A model generated the notes under the pieces. That model did no database searches, had not been told where the DNA came from, and saw only the letters and a list, made by a program, of their open reading frames with translations. Below, piece by piece: positions 1 through 11,395 of a DNA stretch of 32,226 bases; positions within the stretch are counted from its first letter, which is position 1, and each line of letters starts with the position of its first letter. The position numbers and the translations under genes are program-made. Source of the DNA: Saccoglossus kowalevskii (taxonomy: Eukaryota; Hemichordata; Enteropneusta; Harrimaniidae); assembly GCF_000003605.2 (NCBI RefSeq), contig NW_003135679.1, forward strand, positions 1 to 32,226, in the 5' to 3' direction.

Positions 1-150
1 TCAAATTGTAAACGATTCTGGGCGTTTGTTATCAAGATATTCAAATTCCCATGGTTAGCAATTGTAAACGATTCTGGGCGTTTTTTATCAAGATATTCAA
101 ATTCCCATGGTTAGCAATTGTAAACGATTCTGGGCGATTTTTTATCAAGA

Positions 151-420
151 TAGTCAAATTCCCATGGTTAGCAATTGTAAACGATTCTGGGCGTTTTTTA
201 TCAAGATATTCAAATTCCCATGGTTAGCAATTGTAAACGATTCTGGGCGTTTTTTATCAAGATATTCAAATTCCCATGGTTAGCAATTGTAAACGATTCT
301 GGGCGATTTTATCAAGATATTCAAATTCCCATGGTTAGCAATTGTAAACGATTCTGGGCGTTTTTTATCAAGATATTCAAATTCCCATGGTTACCAATTG
401 TAAACGGTTCTGGGCGTTTT
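151..420 (+). repeat. Copied block A, left copy
   Basis: A run of variant units, TAGTC at 151-155, standard units, the short-T form GGGCGATTTT near 301, then a TACC unit with ACGGTTC, matches 3022-3291 at a constant offset of 2871 bp. The GGGCGATTTT form is rare in the array, so this shared order is informative. The copies part after the ACGGTTC unit, which has 6 T here and 7 T in the other copy. Confidence 0.8.
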
Positions 421-610
421 TTATCAAGATATTCAAATTCCCATGGTTAGCAATTGTAAACGATTCTGGGCGTTTTTTATCAAGATATTCAAATTCCCAT
501 GGTTAGCAATTGTAAACGATTCTGGGCGTTTTTTATCAAGATATTCAAATTCCCATGGTTAGCAATTGTAAACGATTCTGGGCGTTTTTTATCAAGATAT
601 TCAAATTCCC

Positions 611-1059
611 ATGGATAGCAATTGTAAACGATTCTGGGCGTTTTTTATCAAGATATTCAAATTCCCATGGTTAGCAATTGTAAGCGATTCTGGGCGTTTT
701 TTATCAAGATATTCAAATTCCCATGGTTAGCAATTGTAAACGATTCTGGGCGTTTTCTATCAAGATATTCAAATTCCCATGGTTAGCAATCGTAAACGAT
801 TCTGGGCGTTTTTTATCAAGATATTCAAATTCCCATGGATAGCAATTGTAAACGATTCTGGGCGTTTTTTATCAAGATATTCAAATTCCCATGGTTAGCA
901 ATTGTAAGCGATTCTGGGCGTTTTTTTATCAAGATTTTCAAATTCCCATGGTTAGCAATTGTAAACGATTCTGGGCGTTTTTTATCAAGATATTCAAATT
1001 CCCATGGTTAGCAATCGTAAACGATTCTGGGCGTTTTTTATCAAGATATTCAAATTCCC
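611..1059 (+). repeat. Doublet of a 224-bp (four-unit) higher-order repeat
   Basis: Four successive units carry a fixed signature: ATGGATAG at 611, TAAGCG in the unit at 667, a near-standard unit at 723, and AATCG in the unit at 779. The series then starts again at 835 (ATGGATAG), 891 (TAAGCG), 948 and 1004 (AATCG). The period is therefore 224 bp. The second round differs by a 7-T run and AAGATTTTC in the TAAGCG unit. It is followed at 1060 by a TACC unit with ACGGTTC. The same doublet occurs at 9597-10045, so the doublet was copied as one piece. Confidence 0.9.
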
Positions 1060-1230
1060 ATGGTTACCAATTGTAAACGGTTCTGGGCGTTTTTTTATCA
1101 AGATATTCAAATTCCCATGGTTACACAATTGTAAACGATTCTGGGCGTTTTTTATCAAGATACTCAAATTCCCATGCTTACCAATTGTAAACGATTCTGG
1201 GCGTTTTTTTATCAAAATATTCAAATTCCC

Positions 1231-1398
1231 ATGGTTAACAAATGAAAACTATTCGGGGCTTTTTTTATCAAAATATTCAAATTCCCATGGTTAACAATTG
1301 AAAACTATTCGGGGCTTTTTTTATCAAAATATTCAAATTCCCATGGTTAACAATTGTAAACTATTCGGGGCGTTTTTTATCAAAATATTCAAATTCCC
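1231..1398 (+). repeat. Divergent three-unit subfamily patch
   Basis: Three adjacent units starting at 1231, 1287 and 1343 share changes absent from the rest of the window: TTAAC after the junction, AACTATTCGGGG in place of AACGATTCTGGG, and ATCAAAAT in place of ATCAAGAT. The first two also have GAAAAC for GTAAAC and GGGGC running straight into T. The unit before them already has ATCAAAAT. Coordinated changes over three neighbours suggest an older or separately evolving subfamily, locally amplified, rather than independent mutation. Confidence 0.85.
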
Positions 1399-2149
1399 AT
1401 GGTTAGCAATTGTAAACGATTCTGGGCGTTTTTTATCAAGATATTCAAATTCCCATGGTTAGCAATTGTAAACGATTCTGGGCGTTTTTTATCAAGATAT
1501 TCAAATTCCCATGGTTAGCAATTGTAAACGATTCTGGGCGTTTTTTATCAAGATATTCAAATTCCCATGGTTAGCAATTGTAAACGATTCTGGGCGTTTT
1601 TTATCAAGATATTCAAATTCCCATGGTTAGCAATTGTAAACGATTCTGTGCGTTTTTTATCAAGATATTCAAATTCCCATGGTTAGCAATTGTGAACGAT
1701 TCTGGGCGTTTTTTATCAAGATATTCAAATTCCCATGGTTAGCAATTGTAAACGATTCTGGGCATTTTTTATCAAGATATTCAAATTCCCATGGTTAGCA
1801 ATTGTAAACGGTTCTGGGCGTTTTTTTATCAAGATATTCAAATTCCCATGGTTACCAATTGTAAACGATTCTGGGCTTTTTTTTATCAAGATATTCAAAT
1901 TCCCATGGTTACCAATTGTAAACGATTCTGGGCGTTTTTTATCAAGATATTCAAATTCCCATGGTTACCAATTGTAAACGATTCTGGGCGTTTTTTATCA
2001 GGATATTCAAATTCCCATGGTTAGCAATTGTAAACGATTCTGGGCGTTTTTTTTATCAAGATATTCAAATTCCCATGGTTAGCAATTGTAAACGATTCTG
2101 GGCGTTTTTTTTATCAAGATATTCAAATTCCCATGGTTAGCAATTGTAA

Positions 2150-2345
2150 ACGATTCCGGGCGTTTTTTATCAAGATATTCGAATTCCCATGGTTAGCAAT
2201 TGTAAACGATTCTGGGCGTTTTTTATCAAGATATTTAAATTCCCATGGTTAGCAATTGTAAACAGTTCTGGGCGTTTTTTTTTATCAAGATATTCAAATT
2301 CCCATGGTTACCAATTGTAAACGATTCTGGGCGTTTTTTATCATG
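2150..2345 (+). repeat. Copied block E, left copy
   Basis: ATTCGAATTC (G at 2181), ATATTTAAAT (2231-2240), AAACAGTTC (2260) with a 9-T run, TACC, then TCATGATATT (2341) form an ordered set that recurs at 23145-23340 with an offset of 20995 bp at every landmark. The first unit here has CCGGG, a private change. The GAATTC created by A to G is rare in this array. Confidence 0.87.
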
Positions 2346-2639
2346 ATATTCAAATTCCCATGGTTACCAATTGTAAACGATTCTGGGCGTTTTTTATCAA
2401 GATATTCAAATTCCCATGGTTACCAATTGTAAACGATTCTGGGCGTTTTTTATCAAGATATTCAAATTCCCATGGTTAGCAATTGTAAACGATTCTGGGC
2501 GTTTTTTATCAAGATATTCAAATTCCCATGGTTAGAAATTGTAAACGATTCTGGGCGTTTTTTATCAAGATATTCAAATTCCCATGGTTAGCAATTGTAA
2601 ACGATTCTGGGCGTTTTTTATCAAGATATTCAAATTCCC

Positions 2640-2864
2640 ATGGATAGCAATTGTAAACGATTCTGGGCGTTTTTTATCAAGATATTCAAATTCCCATGGT
2701 TAGCAATTGTAAGCGATTCTGGGCGTTTTTTTATCAAGATTTTCAAATTCCCATGGTTAGCAATTGTAAACGATTCTGGGCGTTTTTTATCAAGATATTC
2801 AAATTCCCATGGTTAGCAATCGTAAACGATTCTGGGCGTTTTTTATCAAGATATTCAAATTCCC
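2640..2864 (+). repeat. Single copy of the 224-bp higher-order repeat
   Basis: This block has the order ATGGATAG (2640), TAAGCG with 7 T and AAGATTTTC (2696), standard unit (2753), AATCG (2809), then a TACC/ACGGTTC unit at 2865. It matches the second half of the doublet at 835-1059 with a constant offset of 1805 bp, including the rare AAGATTTTC change. It is therefore closer to that copy than to the one at 9821, which has AAGATATTC. Confidence 0.88.
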
Positions 2865-3021
2865 ATGGTTACCAATTGTAAACGGTTCTGGGCGTTTTTT
2901 TATCAAGATATTCAAATTCCCATGGTTACCAATTGTAAACGATTCTGGGCGTTTTTTATCAAGATATTCAAATTCCCATGGTTAGCAATTGTAAACGATT
3001 CTGGGCGTTTTTTTATCAAGA

Positions 3022-3291
3022 TAGTCAAATTCCCATGGTTAGCAATTGTAAACGATTCTGGGCGTTTTTTATCAAGATATTCAAATTCCCATGGTTAGCA
3101 ATTGTAAACGATTCTGGGCGTTTTTTATCAAGATATTCAAATTCCCATGGTTAGCAATTGTAAACGATTCTGGGCGATTTTATCAAGATATTCAAATTCC
3201 CATGGTTAGCAATTGTAAACGATTCTGGGCGTTTTTTATCAAGATATTCAAATTCCCATGGTTACCAATTGTAAACGGTTCTGGGCGTTTT
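3022..3291 (+). repeat. Copied block A, right copy
   Basis: This is the partner of 151-420: TAGTC at 3022-3026, GGGCGATTTT at 3172, then TACC with ACGGTTC, all 2871 bp downstream of the left copy. To the right it runs into a TACC unit with GGGC followed by a long T run, a neighbour also seen after ACGGTTC at about 1873, 5576, 8717, 15522, 26978, 28268 and 30121. Confidence 0.8.
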
Positions 3292-4480
3292 TTTATCAAG
3301 ATATTCAAATTCCCATGGTTACCAATTGTAAACGATTCTGGGCTTTTTTTTTATCAAGATATTCAAATTCCCATGGTTACCAATTGTAAACGATTCTGGG
3401 CGTTTTTTATCAAGATATTCAAATTCCCATGGTTAGCAATTGTAAACGATTCTGGGCGTTTTTTTTATCAAGATATTCAAATTCCCATGGTTAGCAATTG
3501 TAAACGATTCTGGGCGTTTTTTATCAAGATAGTCAAATTCCCATGCTTACCAATTGTAAACGATTCTGGGCGTTTTTTTATCAAGATATTCAAATTCCCA
3601 TGGTTAGCAAATGTAAACGATTCTGGGCGTTTTTTATCAAGATTTTCAAATTCCCATGGTTAGCAATTGTAAACGATTCTGGGCGTTTTTTATCAAGATA
3701 TTCAAATTCCCATGGTTAGAAATTGTAAACGATTCTGGGCGTTTTTTATCAAGATATTCAAATTCCCATGGTTAGCAATTGTAAACGATTCTGGGCGTTT
3801 TTTTTATCAAGATATTCAAATTCCCATGGTTAGCAATTGTAAACGATTCTGGACGTTTTTTATCAAGATAGTCAAATTCCCATGGTTAGCAATTGTAAAC
3901 GATTCTGGGCGTTTTTTATCAAGATATTCAAATTCCCATGGTTAGCAATTGTAAACGATTCTGGGCGTTTTTTATCAAGATATTCAAATTCCCATGGTTA
4001 GCAATTGTAAACGATTCTGGGCGTTTTTTATCAAGATATTCAAATTCCCGTGGTTAGCAATTGTAAACGATTCTGGGCGTTTTTTATCAAGATAGTCAAA
4101 TTCCCATGCTTACCAATTGTAAACGATACTGGGCGTTTTTTTATCAAGATATTCAAATTCCCATGGTTAGCAAATGTAAACGATTCTGGGCGTTTTTTAT
4201 CAAGATTTTCAAATTCCCATGGTTAGCAACTGTAAACGATTCTGGGCGTTTTTTATCAAGATATTCAAATTCCCATGGTTAGCAATTGTAAACGATTCTG
4301 GGCGTTTTTTATCAAGATATTCAAATTCACATGGTTACCAATTGTAAACGATTCTGGGCGTTTTTTATCAAGATATTCAAATTCCCATGGTTAGCAATTG
4401 TAAACGATTCTGGGCGTTTTTTATCAAGATATTCAAATTCCCGTGGTTAGCAATTGTAAACGATTCTGGGCGTTTTTTAT

Positions 4481-4740
4481 CAGATATTCATATTCCCATG
4501 GTAGCATTGTAAACGATTCTGGGCGTTTTTTATCAAGATATTCAATTCCCATGGTTAACAATTGTAATCGATTCTGGGCGTTTTTTATCAAAATATTCAA
4601 ATTCCCATGGTACCACTTGTAACGATTCTGGGCGTTTTTTATCATGATATCAAATTCCCATGGTTCAGCAATGTAACGATTCTGGGCGTTTTTTATCAAG
4701 ATATTCAATTCCCATGGTTAGCAATGTAAACGATCTGGGC
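4481..4740 (+). repeat. Degenerate units with many single-base deletions
   Basis: About five units carry roughly ten one-base deletions plus substitutions: ATCAGATATTC, GGTAGCATTG, ATTCAATTCCC twice, GGTACCACTTGTAACG, ATGATATCAAATT, an inserted C in GGTTCAGCAATG, and CGATCTGGG. The neighbouring units on both sides are near standard. Most losses fall in runs of two or three equal bases. This pattern fits either a poorly corrected stretch of a long-read assembly or a relic of old units; I lean to the former. Periodicity near 56 bp is still clear. Confidence 0.85.
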
Positions 4741-5438
4741 GTTTTTTATCAAGATAGTCAAATTCCCATGGTTAGCAATTGTAAACGATTCTGGGCGTTT
4801 TTTTATCAAGATATTCAAATTCCCATGGTTAGCAATTGTAAACGATTGTGGGCGTTTTTTATCAAGATATTCAAATTCCCATGGTTAGCAATTGTAAACG
4901 ATTGTGGGCGTTTTTTATCAAGATATTCAAACTCCCATGGTTACCAATTGTAAACGATTGTGGGCGTTTTTTATCAAGATATTCAAATTCCCATGGTTAG
5001 CAATTGTAAACGATTCTGGGCGTTTTTATCAAGATATTCAAATTCCTATGGTTAGCAATTGTAAAATATTCTGGGCGTTATTTATCAAGATATTCAAATC
5101 CCATGGTTAGCAATTGTAAACGATTCTGGGCGTTTTTTATCAAGATATTCAAATTCCCATGGTTAGCAATTGTAAACGATTCTGGGCGTTTTTTATCAAG
5201 ATATTCAAATTCCCATGGTTAGCAATTGTAAACGATTCTGGGCGTTTTTTATCAAGATATTCAAATTCCCATGGTTAGCAATTGTAAACGATTCTGGGCG
5301 TTTTTTATCAAGATATTCAAATTCCCATGGTTAGCAATTGTAAACGATTCTGTGCGTTTTTTATCAAGATATTCAAATTCCCATGGTTAGCAATTGTGAA
5401 CGATTCTGGGCGTTTTTTATCAAGATATTCAAATTCCC

Positions 5439-6115
5439 ATGGTTAGCAATTGAAAACGATTCTGGGCATTTTTTATCAAGATATTCAAATTCCCATGGTT
5501 ACCAATTGTAAACGGTTCTGGGCGTTTTTTTATCAAGATATTCAAATTCCCATGGTTACCAATTGTAAACGATTCTGGGCTTTTTTTTATCAAGATATTC
5601 AAATTCCCATGGTTACCAATTGTAAACGATTCTGGGCGTTTTTTATCAAGATATTCAAATTCCCATGGTTACCAATTGTAAACGATTCTGGGCGTTTTTT
5701 ATCAGGATACTCAAATTCCCATGGTTAGCAATTGTAAACGATTCTGGGCGTTTTTTTTATCAAGATATTCAAATTCCCATGGTTAGCAATTGTAAACGAT
5801 TCTGGGCGTTTTTTATCAAGATATTCAAATTCCCATGGTTAGCAATTGTAAACGATTCTGGGCGTTTTTTATCAAGATATTCAAATTCCCATGGTTACCA
5901 ATTGTAATCGATTCTGGGCGTTTTTTAATCAAGATATTCAAATTCCCATGGTTACCAATTGTAAACGATTCTGGGCGTTTTTTATCAATATATTCAAATT
6001 CCCATGGTTAGCAATTGTAAAATATTCTGGGCGTTTTTTATCAAGATATTCAAATTCCCATGGTTAGCTATTGTAAACGATTCTGGGCGTTTTTTATCAA
6101 GATATTCAAATTCAC
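5439..6115 (+). repeat. Copied block B, left copy (677 bp)
   Basis: A distinctive string of variants runs through this block: GAAAACG with GGCATT (unit at 5439), ACGGTTC with 7 T, GGGC with 8 T, GGATACTC (about 5704), an 8-T unit, TAATCG with TTAATCAAG (about 5925), CAATATATTC (about 5987), AAAATATTC (about 6018), TAGCTATTG (about 6067) and TTCACATGG at the right edge. The same string is at 26838-27514 with a constant offset of 21399 bp and no difference that I found by eye. The flanks differ: on the left, GTGAACG here and a standard unit there. The edges therefore mark a copying event. Confidence 0.92.
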
Positions 6116-6841
6116 ATGGTTACCAATTGTAAACGATTCTGGGCGTTTTTTATCAAGATATTCAAATTCACATGGTTAGCAATTGTAAACGATTCTGGGC
6201 GTTTTTATCAAGATATTCAAATTCCCATGGTTAGCAATTGTAAACGATTCTGGGCGTTTTTATCAAGATATTCAAATTCCCATGGTTAGCAATTGTAAAC
6301 GATTCTGGGCGTGTTTTATCAAGATATTCAAATTCCCATGGTTAGCAATTGTAAACGATTCTGGGCGTTTTTTATCAAGATATTCAAATTCCCATGGTTA
6401 GCAATTGTAAACGATTCTGGGCGTTTTTTATCAAGATATTCAAATTCCCATGGTTAGCAATTGTAAACGATTCTGGGCGTTTTTTATCAAGATATTCAAA
6501 TTCCCATGGTTAGCAATTGTAAAACGATTCTGGGCGTTTTTTATCAAGATATTCAAATTCCCATGGTTAGCAACTGTAAACGATTCTGTGCGTTTTTTAT
6601 CAGATATTCAAATTCCCATGGTTAGCAATTGTGAACGATTCTGGGCGTTTTTTTTATCAAGATATTCAAATTCCCATGGTTAGCAATTGTAAACGATTCT
6701 GGGCGTTTTTTATCAGATATTCAAAATCCCATGGTTACCAATTGTAAACGATTCTGGGCGTTTTTATCAAGATATTCAAATTCCCATGGTTAGCAATTGT
6801 AAACGATTGTGGGCGTTTTTTATCAAGATATTCAAATTCCC

Positions 6842-7121
6842 ATGGTTAGCAATTGTAAACGATTGTGGGCGTTTTTTATCAAGATATTCAAATTCCCATG
6901 GTTAGCAATTGTAAACGATTCTGGGCGTTTTTTATCAAGATATTCAAATTCCCATGGTTAGCAATTGTAAACGATTCTGGGCGTTTTTTTATCAAGATAT
7001 TCAAATTCCCATGGTTACCAATTGTAAACGATTCTGGGCGTTTTTATCAAGATATTCAAATTCCCATGGTTAGCAATTGTAAACGATTCTGGGCGTTTTT
7101 TATCAAGATATTCTAATTCCC
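6842..7121 (+). repeat. Copied block F, left copy
   Basis: Five units: GATTGTGGG (6842), standard (6898), 7 T (6954), TACC with 5 T (7011), and standard with ATTCTAATTCCC (7066). The same five, with the same lengths of 56, 56, 57, 55 and 56 bp, stand at 16116-16395 (offset 9274). Looser relatives, with GATTGTGGG, 7 T and TACC in the same order, begin at about 10440, 13703, 31500 and 31840. Confidence 0.85.
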
Positions 7122-7569
7122 ATGGTTAGCAATTGTAAACGATTCTGGGCGTTTTTTATCAAGATATTCAAATTCCCATGGTTAGCAATTGTAAACGATT
7201 GTGGGCGTTTTTTATGAAGATATTCAAATTCCCATGGTTAGCAATTGTAAACGATTCTGGGCGTTTTTTATCAAGATATTCAAATTCCCATGGTTAGCAA
7301 TTGTAAACGATTCTGGGCGTTTTTTATCAAGATATTCAAATTCCCATGGTTACCAATTGTAAACGATTCTGGGCGTTTTTTATCAAGATATTCAAATTTC
7401 CATGGTTAGCAATTGTAAACGATTCTGGGCGTTTTTTATCAAGATATTCAAATTCAAATGGTTACCAATTGTAAACGATTCTGGGCGTTTTTTATCAAGA
7501 TATTCAAATTCCCATGGTTACCAATTGTAAACGATTCTGGGCGTTTTTTATCAAGATATTCAAATTCCC

Positions 7570-7961
7570 ATGGTTAGCAATTGTAAACGATTCTGGGCGT
7601 TTTTTATCAAGATATTCAAATTCCCATGGTTAGCAATTGTAAACGATTCTGGGCGTTTTTTATCAAGATATTCAAATTCCCATGGTTAGCAATTGTAAAC
7701 GATTCTGGGCGTTTTTTATCAAGATATTCAAATTCCCATGGTTAGCAATTGTAAACGATTCTGGGCGTTTTTTATCAAGATATTCAAATTCCCATGGTTA
7801 GCAATTGTAAACGATTCTGGGCGTTTTTTATCAAGATATTCAAATTCCCATGGTTAGCAATTGTAAACGATTCTGGGCGTTTTTTATCAAGATATTCAAA
7901 TTCCCATGGTTAGCAATTGTAAACGATTCTGGGCGTTTTTTATCAAGATATTCAAATTCCC
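7570..7961 (+). repeat. Seven identical standard units
   Basis: Seven consecutive units are identical by eye to the 56-bp reference, bounded by TACC units on both sides. This is part of a nearly uniform stretch at about 7.1-8.5 kb. Local identity of this kind points to recent unit-by-unit expansion or gene conversion. Confidence 0.9.
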
Positions 7962-9054
7962 ATGGTTACCAATTGTAAACGATTCTGGGCGTTTTTTATC
8001 AAGATATTCAAATTCCCATGGTTAGCAATTGTAAACGATTCTGGGCGTTTTTTATCAAGATATTCAAATTCCCATGGTTAGCAATTGTAAACGATTCTGG
8101 GCGTTTTTTATCAAGATATTCAAATTCCCATGGTTAGCAATTGTAAACGATTCTGGGCGTTTTTTATCAAGATATTCAAATTCCCATGGTTAGCAATTGT
8201 AAACGATTCTGGGCGTTTTTTTATCAAGATATTCAAATTCCCATGGTTAGCAATTGTAAACGATTCTGGGCGTTTTTTATCAAGATATTCAAATTCCCAT
8301 GGTTACCAATTGTAAACGATTCTGGGCGTTTTTTATCAAGATATTCAAATTCCCATGGTTAGCAATTGCAAACGATTCTGGGCGTTTTTTATCAAGATAT
8401 TCAAATTCCCATGGTTAGCAATTGTAAACGATTCTGGGCGTTTTTTATCAAGATATTCAAATTCCCATGGTTAGCAATTGTAAACGATTCTGTGCGTTTT
8501 TTATCAAGATATTCAAATTCCCATGGTTAGCAATTGTGAACGATTCTGGGCGTTTTTTATCAAGATATTCAAATTCCCATGGTTAGCAATTGTAAACGAT
8601 TCTGGGCATTTTTTATCAAGATATTCAAATTCCCATGGTTAGCAATTGTAAACGGTTCTGGGCGTTTTTTTATCAAGATATTCAAATTCCCATGGTTACC
8701 AATTGTAAACGATTCTGGGCTTTTTTTTATCAAGATATTCAAATTCCCATGGTTAGCAATTGTAAACGATTCTGGGCGTTTTTTATCAAGATATTCAAAT
8801 TCCCATGGTTACCAATTGTAAACGATTCTGGGCGTTTTTTATCAAGATATTCAAATTCCCATGGTTATCAATTGTAAACGATTCTGGGCGTTTTTTTTAT
8901 CAAGATATTCAAATTCCCATGGTTAGCAATTGTAAACGATTCTGGGCGTTTTTTATCAAGATATTCAAATTCCCATGGTTAGCAATTGTAAACGATTCTG
9001 GGCGTTTTTTATCAAGATATTCAAATTCCCATGGTTAGCAACTGTAAACGATTC

Positions 9055-9075
9055 TGTGCGTTTTTTTTTTCATCA
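9055..9075 (+). repeat. Longest T run, 10 T plus inserted C
   Basis: The unit with AACTG and TGTGCG continues into ten T at 9061-9070, then C and ATCAAG. All other runs have at most 9 T. The extra C is not seen elsewhere at this position. The related TGTGCG units at about 6588, 28040 and 29838 have 6 T. Confidence 0.85.
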
Positions 9076-9596
9076 AGATATTCAAATTCCCATGGTTAGC
9101 AATTGTGAACGATTCTGGGCGTTTTTTATCAAGATATTCAAATTCCCATGGTTAGCAATTGTAAACGATTCTGGGCATTTTTTATCAAGATATTCAAATT
9201 CCCATGGTTACCAATTGTAAACGATTCTGGGCGTTTTTTTATCAAGATATTCAAATTCCCATGGTTACCAATTGTAAACGATTCTGGGCGTTTTTTATCA
9301 AGATATTCAAATTCCCATGGTTAGCAATTGCAAACGATTCTGGGCGTTTTTTATCAAGATATTCAAATTCCCATGGTTAGCAATTGTAAACGATTCTGGG
9401 CGTTTTTTATCAAGATATTCAAATTCCCATGGTTAGCAATTGTAAACGATTCTGGGCGTTTTTTATCAAGATATTCAAATTCCCATGGTTAGCAATTGTA
9501 AACGATTCTGGGCGTTTTTTATCAAGATATTCAAATTCCCATGGTTAGCAATTGTAAACGATTCAGGGCGTTTTTTATCAAGATATTCAAATTCCC

Positions 9597-10045
9597 ATGG
9601 ATAGCAATTGTAAACGATTCTGGGCGTTCTTTATCAAGATATTCAAATTCCCATGGTTAGCAATTGTAAGCGATTCTGGGCGTTTTTTATCAAGATATTC
9701 AAATTCCCATGGTTAGCAATTGTAAACGATTCTGGGCGTTTTTTATCAAGATATTCAAATTCCCATGGTTAGCAATCGTAAACGATTCTGGGCGTTTTTT
9801 ATCAAGATATTCAAATTCCCATGGATAGCAATTGTAAACGATTCTGGGCGTTTTTTATCAAGATATTCAAATTCCCATGGTTAGCAATTGTAAGCGATTC
9901 TGGGCGTTTTTTTATCAAGATATTCAAATTCCCATGGTTAGCAATTGTAAACGATTCTGGGCGTTTTTTATCAAGATATTCAAATTCCCATGGTTAGCAA
10001 TCGTAAACGATTCTGGGCGTTTTTTATCAAGATATTCAAATTCCC
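9597..10045 (+). repeat. Second doublet of the 224-bp higher-order repeat
   Basis: ATGGATAG occurs at 9597 and 9821, TAAGCG units start at 9653 and 9877, and AATCG units start at 9765 and 9990. Every start is offset by 8986 bp from the doublet at 611-1059. The 7-T run in the second TAAGCG unit is shared as well. Private differences include TTCTTT in the first unit here and TTTTCT in the third unit of the other doublet. Confidence 0.88.
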
Positions 10046-11112
10046 ATGGTTACCAATTGTAAACGATTCTGGGCGTTTTTTATCAAGATATTCAAATTCC
10101 CATGGTTACCAATTGTATACGATTCTGGGCGTTTTTTATCAAGATATTCAAATTCCCATGGTTAGCAATTGTAAACGATTCTGGGCGTTTTTTATCAAGA
10201 TATTCAAATTCCCATGGTTAGCAATTGTAAACGATTCTGGGCGTTTTTTATCAAGATATTCAAATTCCCATGGTTAGCAATTGTAAACGATTCTGGGCGT
10301 TTTTTATCAAGATATTCAAATTCCCATGGTTAGCAATTGTAAACGATTCTGGGCGTTTTTTATCAAGATATTCAAATTCCCATGGTTAGCAATTGTAAAC
10401 GATTCTGGGCGTTTTTTATCAAGATATTCAAATTCCCATGGTTAGCAATTGTAAACGATTGTGGGCGTTTTTTATCAAGATATTCAAATTCCCATGGTTA
10501 GCAATTGTAAACGATTCTGGGCGTTTTTTATCAAGATATTCAAATTCCCATGGTTAGCAATTGTAAACGACTCTGGGCGTTTTTTTATCAAGATATTCAA
10601 ATTCCCATGGTTACCAATTGTAAACGATTCTGGGCGTTTTTTATCAAGATATTCAAATTCCCATGGTTAGCAATTGTAAACGATTCTGGACGTTTTTTAT
10701 CAAGATATTCTAATTCCCATGGTTAGCAATTGTAAACGATTCTGGGCTTTTTTTTATCAAGATATTCAAATTCCCATGGTTACCAATTGTAAACGATTCT
10801 GGGCGTTTTTTATCAAGATATTCAAATTCCCATGGTTACCAATTGTAAACGATTCTGGGCGTTTTTTATCAAGATATTCAAATTCCCATGGTTAGCAATT
10901 GTAAACGATTCTGGGCGTTTTTTATCAAGATATTCAAATTCCCATGGTTAGCAATTGTAAACGATTCTGGGCGTTTTTTTATCAAGATATTCAAATTCCC
11001 ATGGTTACCAATTGTAAACGATTCTGGGCGTTTTTTATCAAGATATTCAAATTCCCATGGTTAGCAATTGTAAACGATTCTGGGCGTTTTTTATCAAGAT
11101 ATTCAAATTCCC

Positions 11113-11395
11113 ATGGTTAGAAATTGTAAACGATTCTGGGCGTTTTTTATCAAGATATTAAAATTCCCATGGTTAGCAATTGTAAACGATTCTGGGCGTT
11201 TTTTTATCAAGATATTCAAATTCCCATGGTTAGCAATTGTAAACGATTCTGGGCGTTTTTTTATCAAGATAGTCAAATTCCCATGATTAGCAATTGTAAA
11301 CGATTCTGGGCGTTTTTTTATCAAGATATTCAAATTTCCATGGTTAGCAAATGTAAACGATTCTGGGCGTTTTTTATCAAGATATTCAAATTCCC
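11113..11395 (+). repeat. Copied block D, left copy
   Basis: Five units in the order TAGAAATTG with ATATTAAAATTCCC (11113), 7 T (11169), 7 T with TAGTC (11226), ATGATTAGC with 7 T and AATTTCC (11283), and AAATG (11340), followed by TACC. All unit starts are 3989 bp before those at 15102-15384. ATATTAAAATT and ATGATTAGC are confined to these two places as far as I can see. Confidence 0.9.

Noticed and set aside
994-1224. Minus-strand open frames of about 76 codons (also 4433-4708, 11103-11333, 15092-15322)
   Set aside because: They are antisense readings of the same units, made longer by 7-T runs or by the deletions in the damaged patch.
1231-1398. CENP-B box-like motif (TTCG and CGGG elements) in the ATTCGGGG units and at CCGGG near 2157
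   Set aside because: The required spacing of TTCG, A and CGGG is not met on either strand, and the elements are absent from ordinary units.
3091-3663. Open reading frame of 190 codons, and many of 60-108 codons on both strands, as possible genes
   Set aside because: All are readings of the same satellite unit in rotating frames. Unit length 56 is not a multiple of three, frames end at the TAG/TAA built into the unit, length depends only on T-run changes, and the same DNA is open in overlapping frames.
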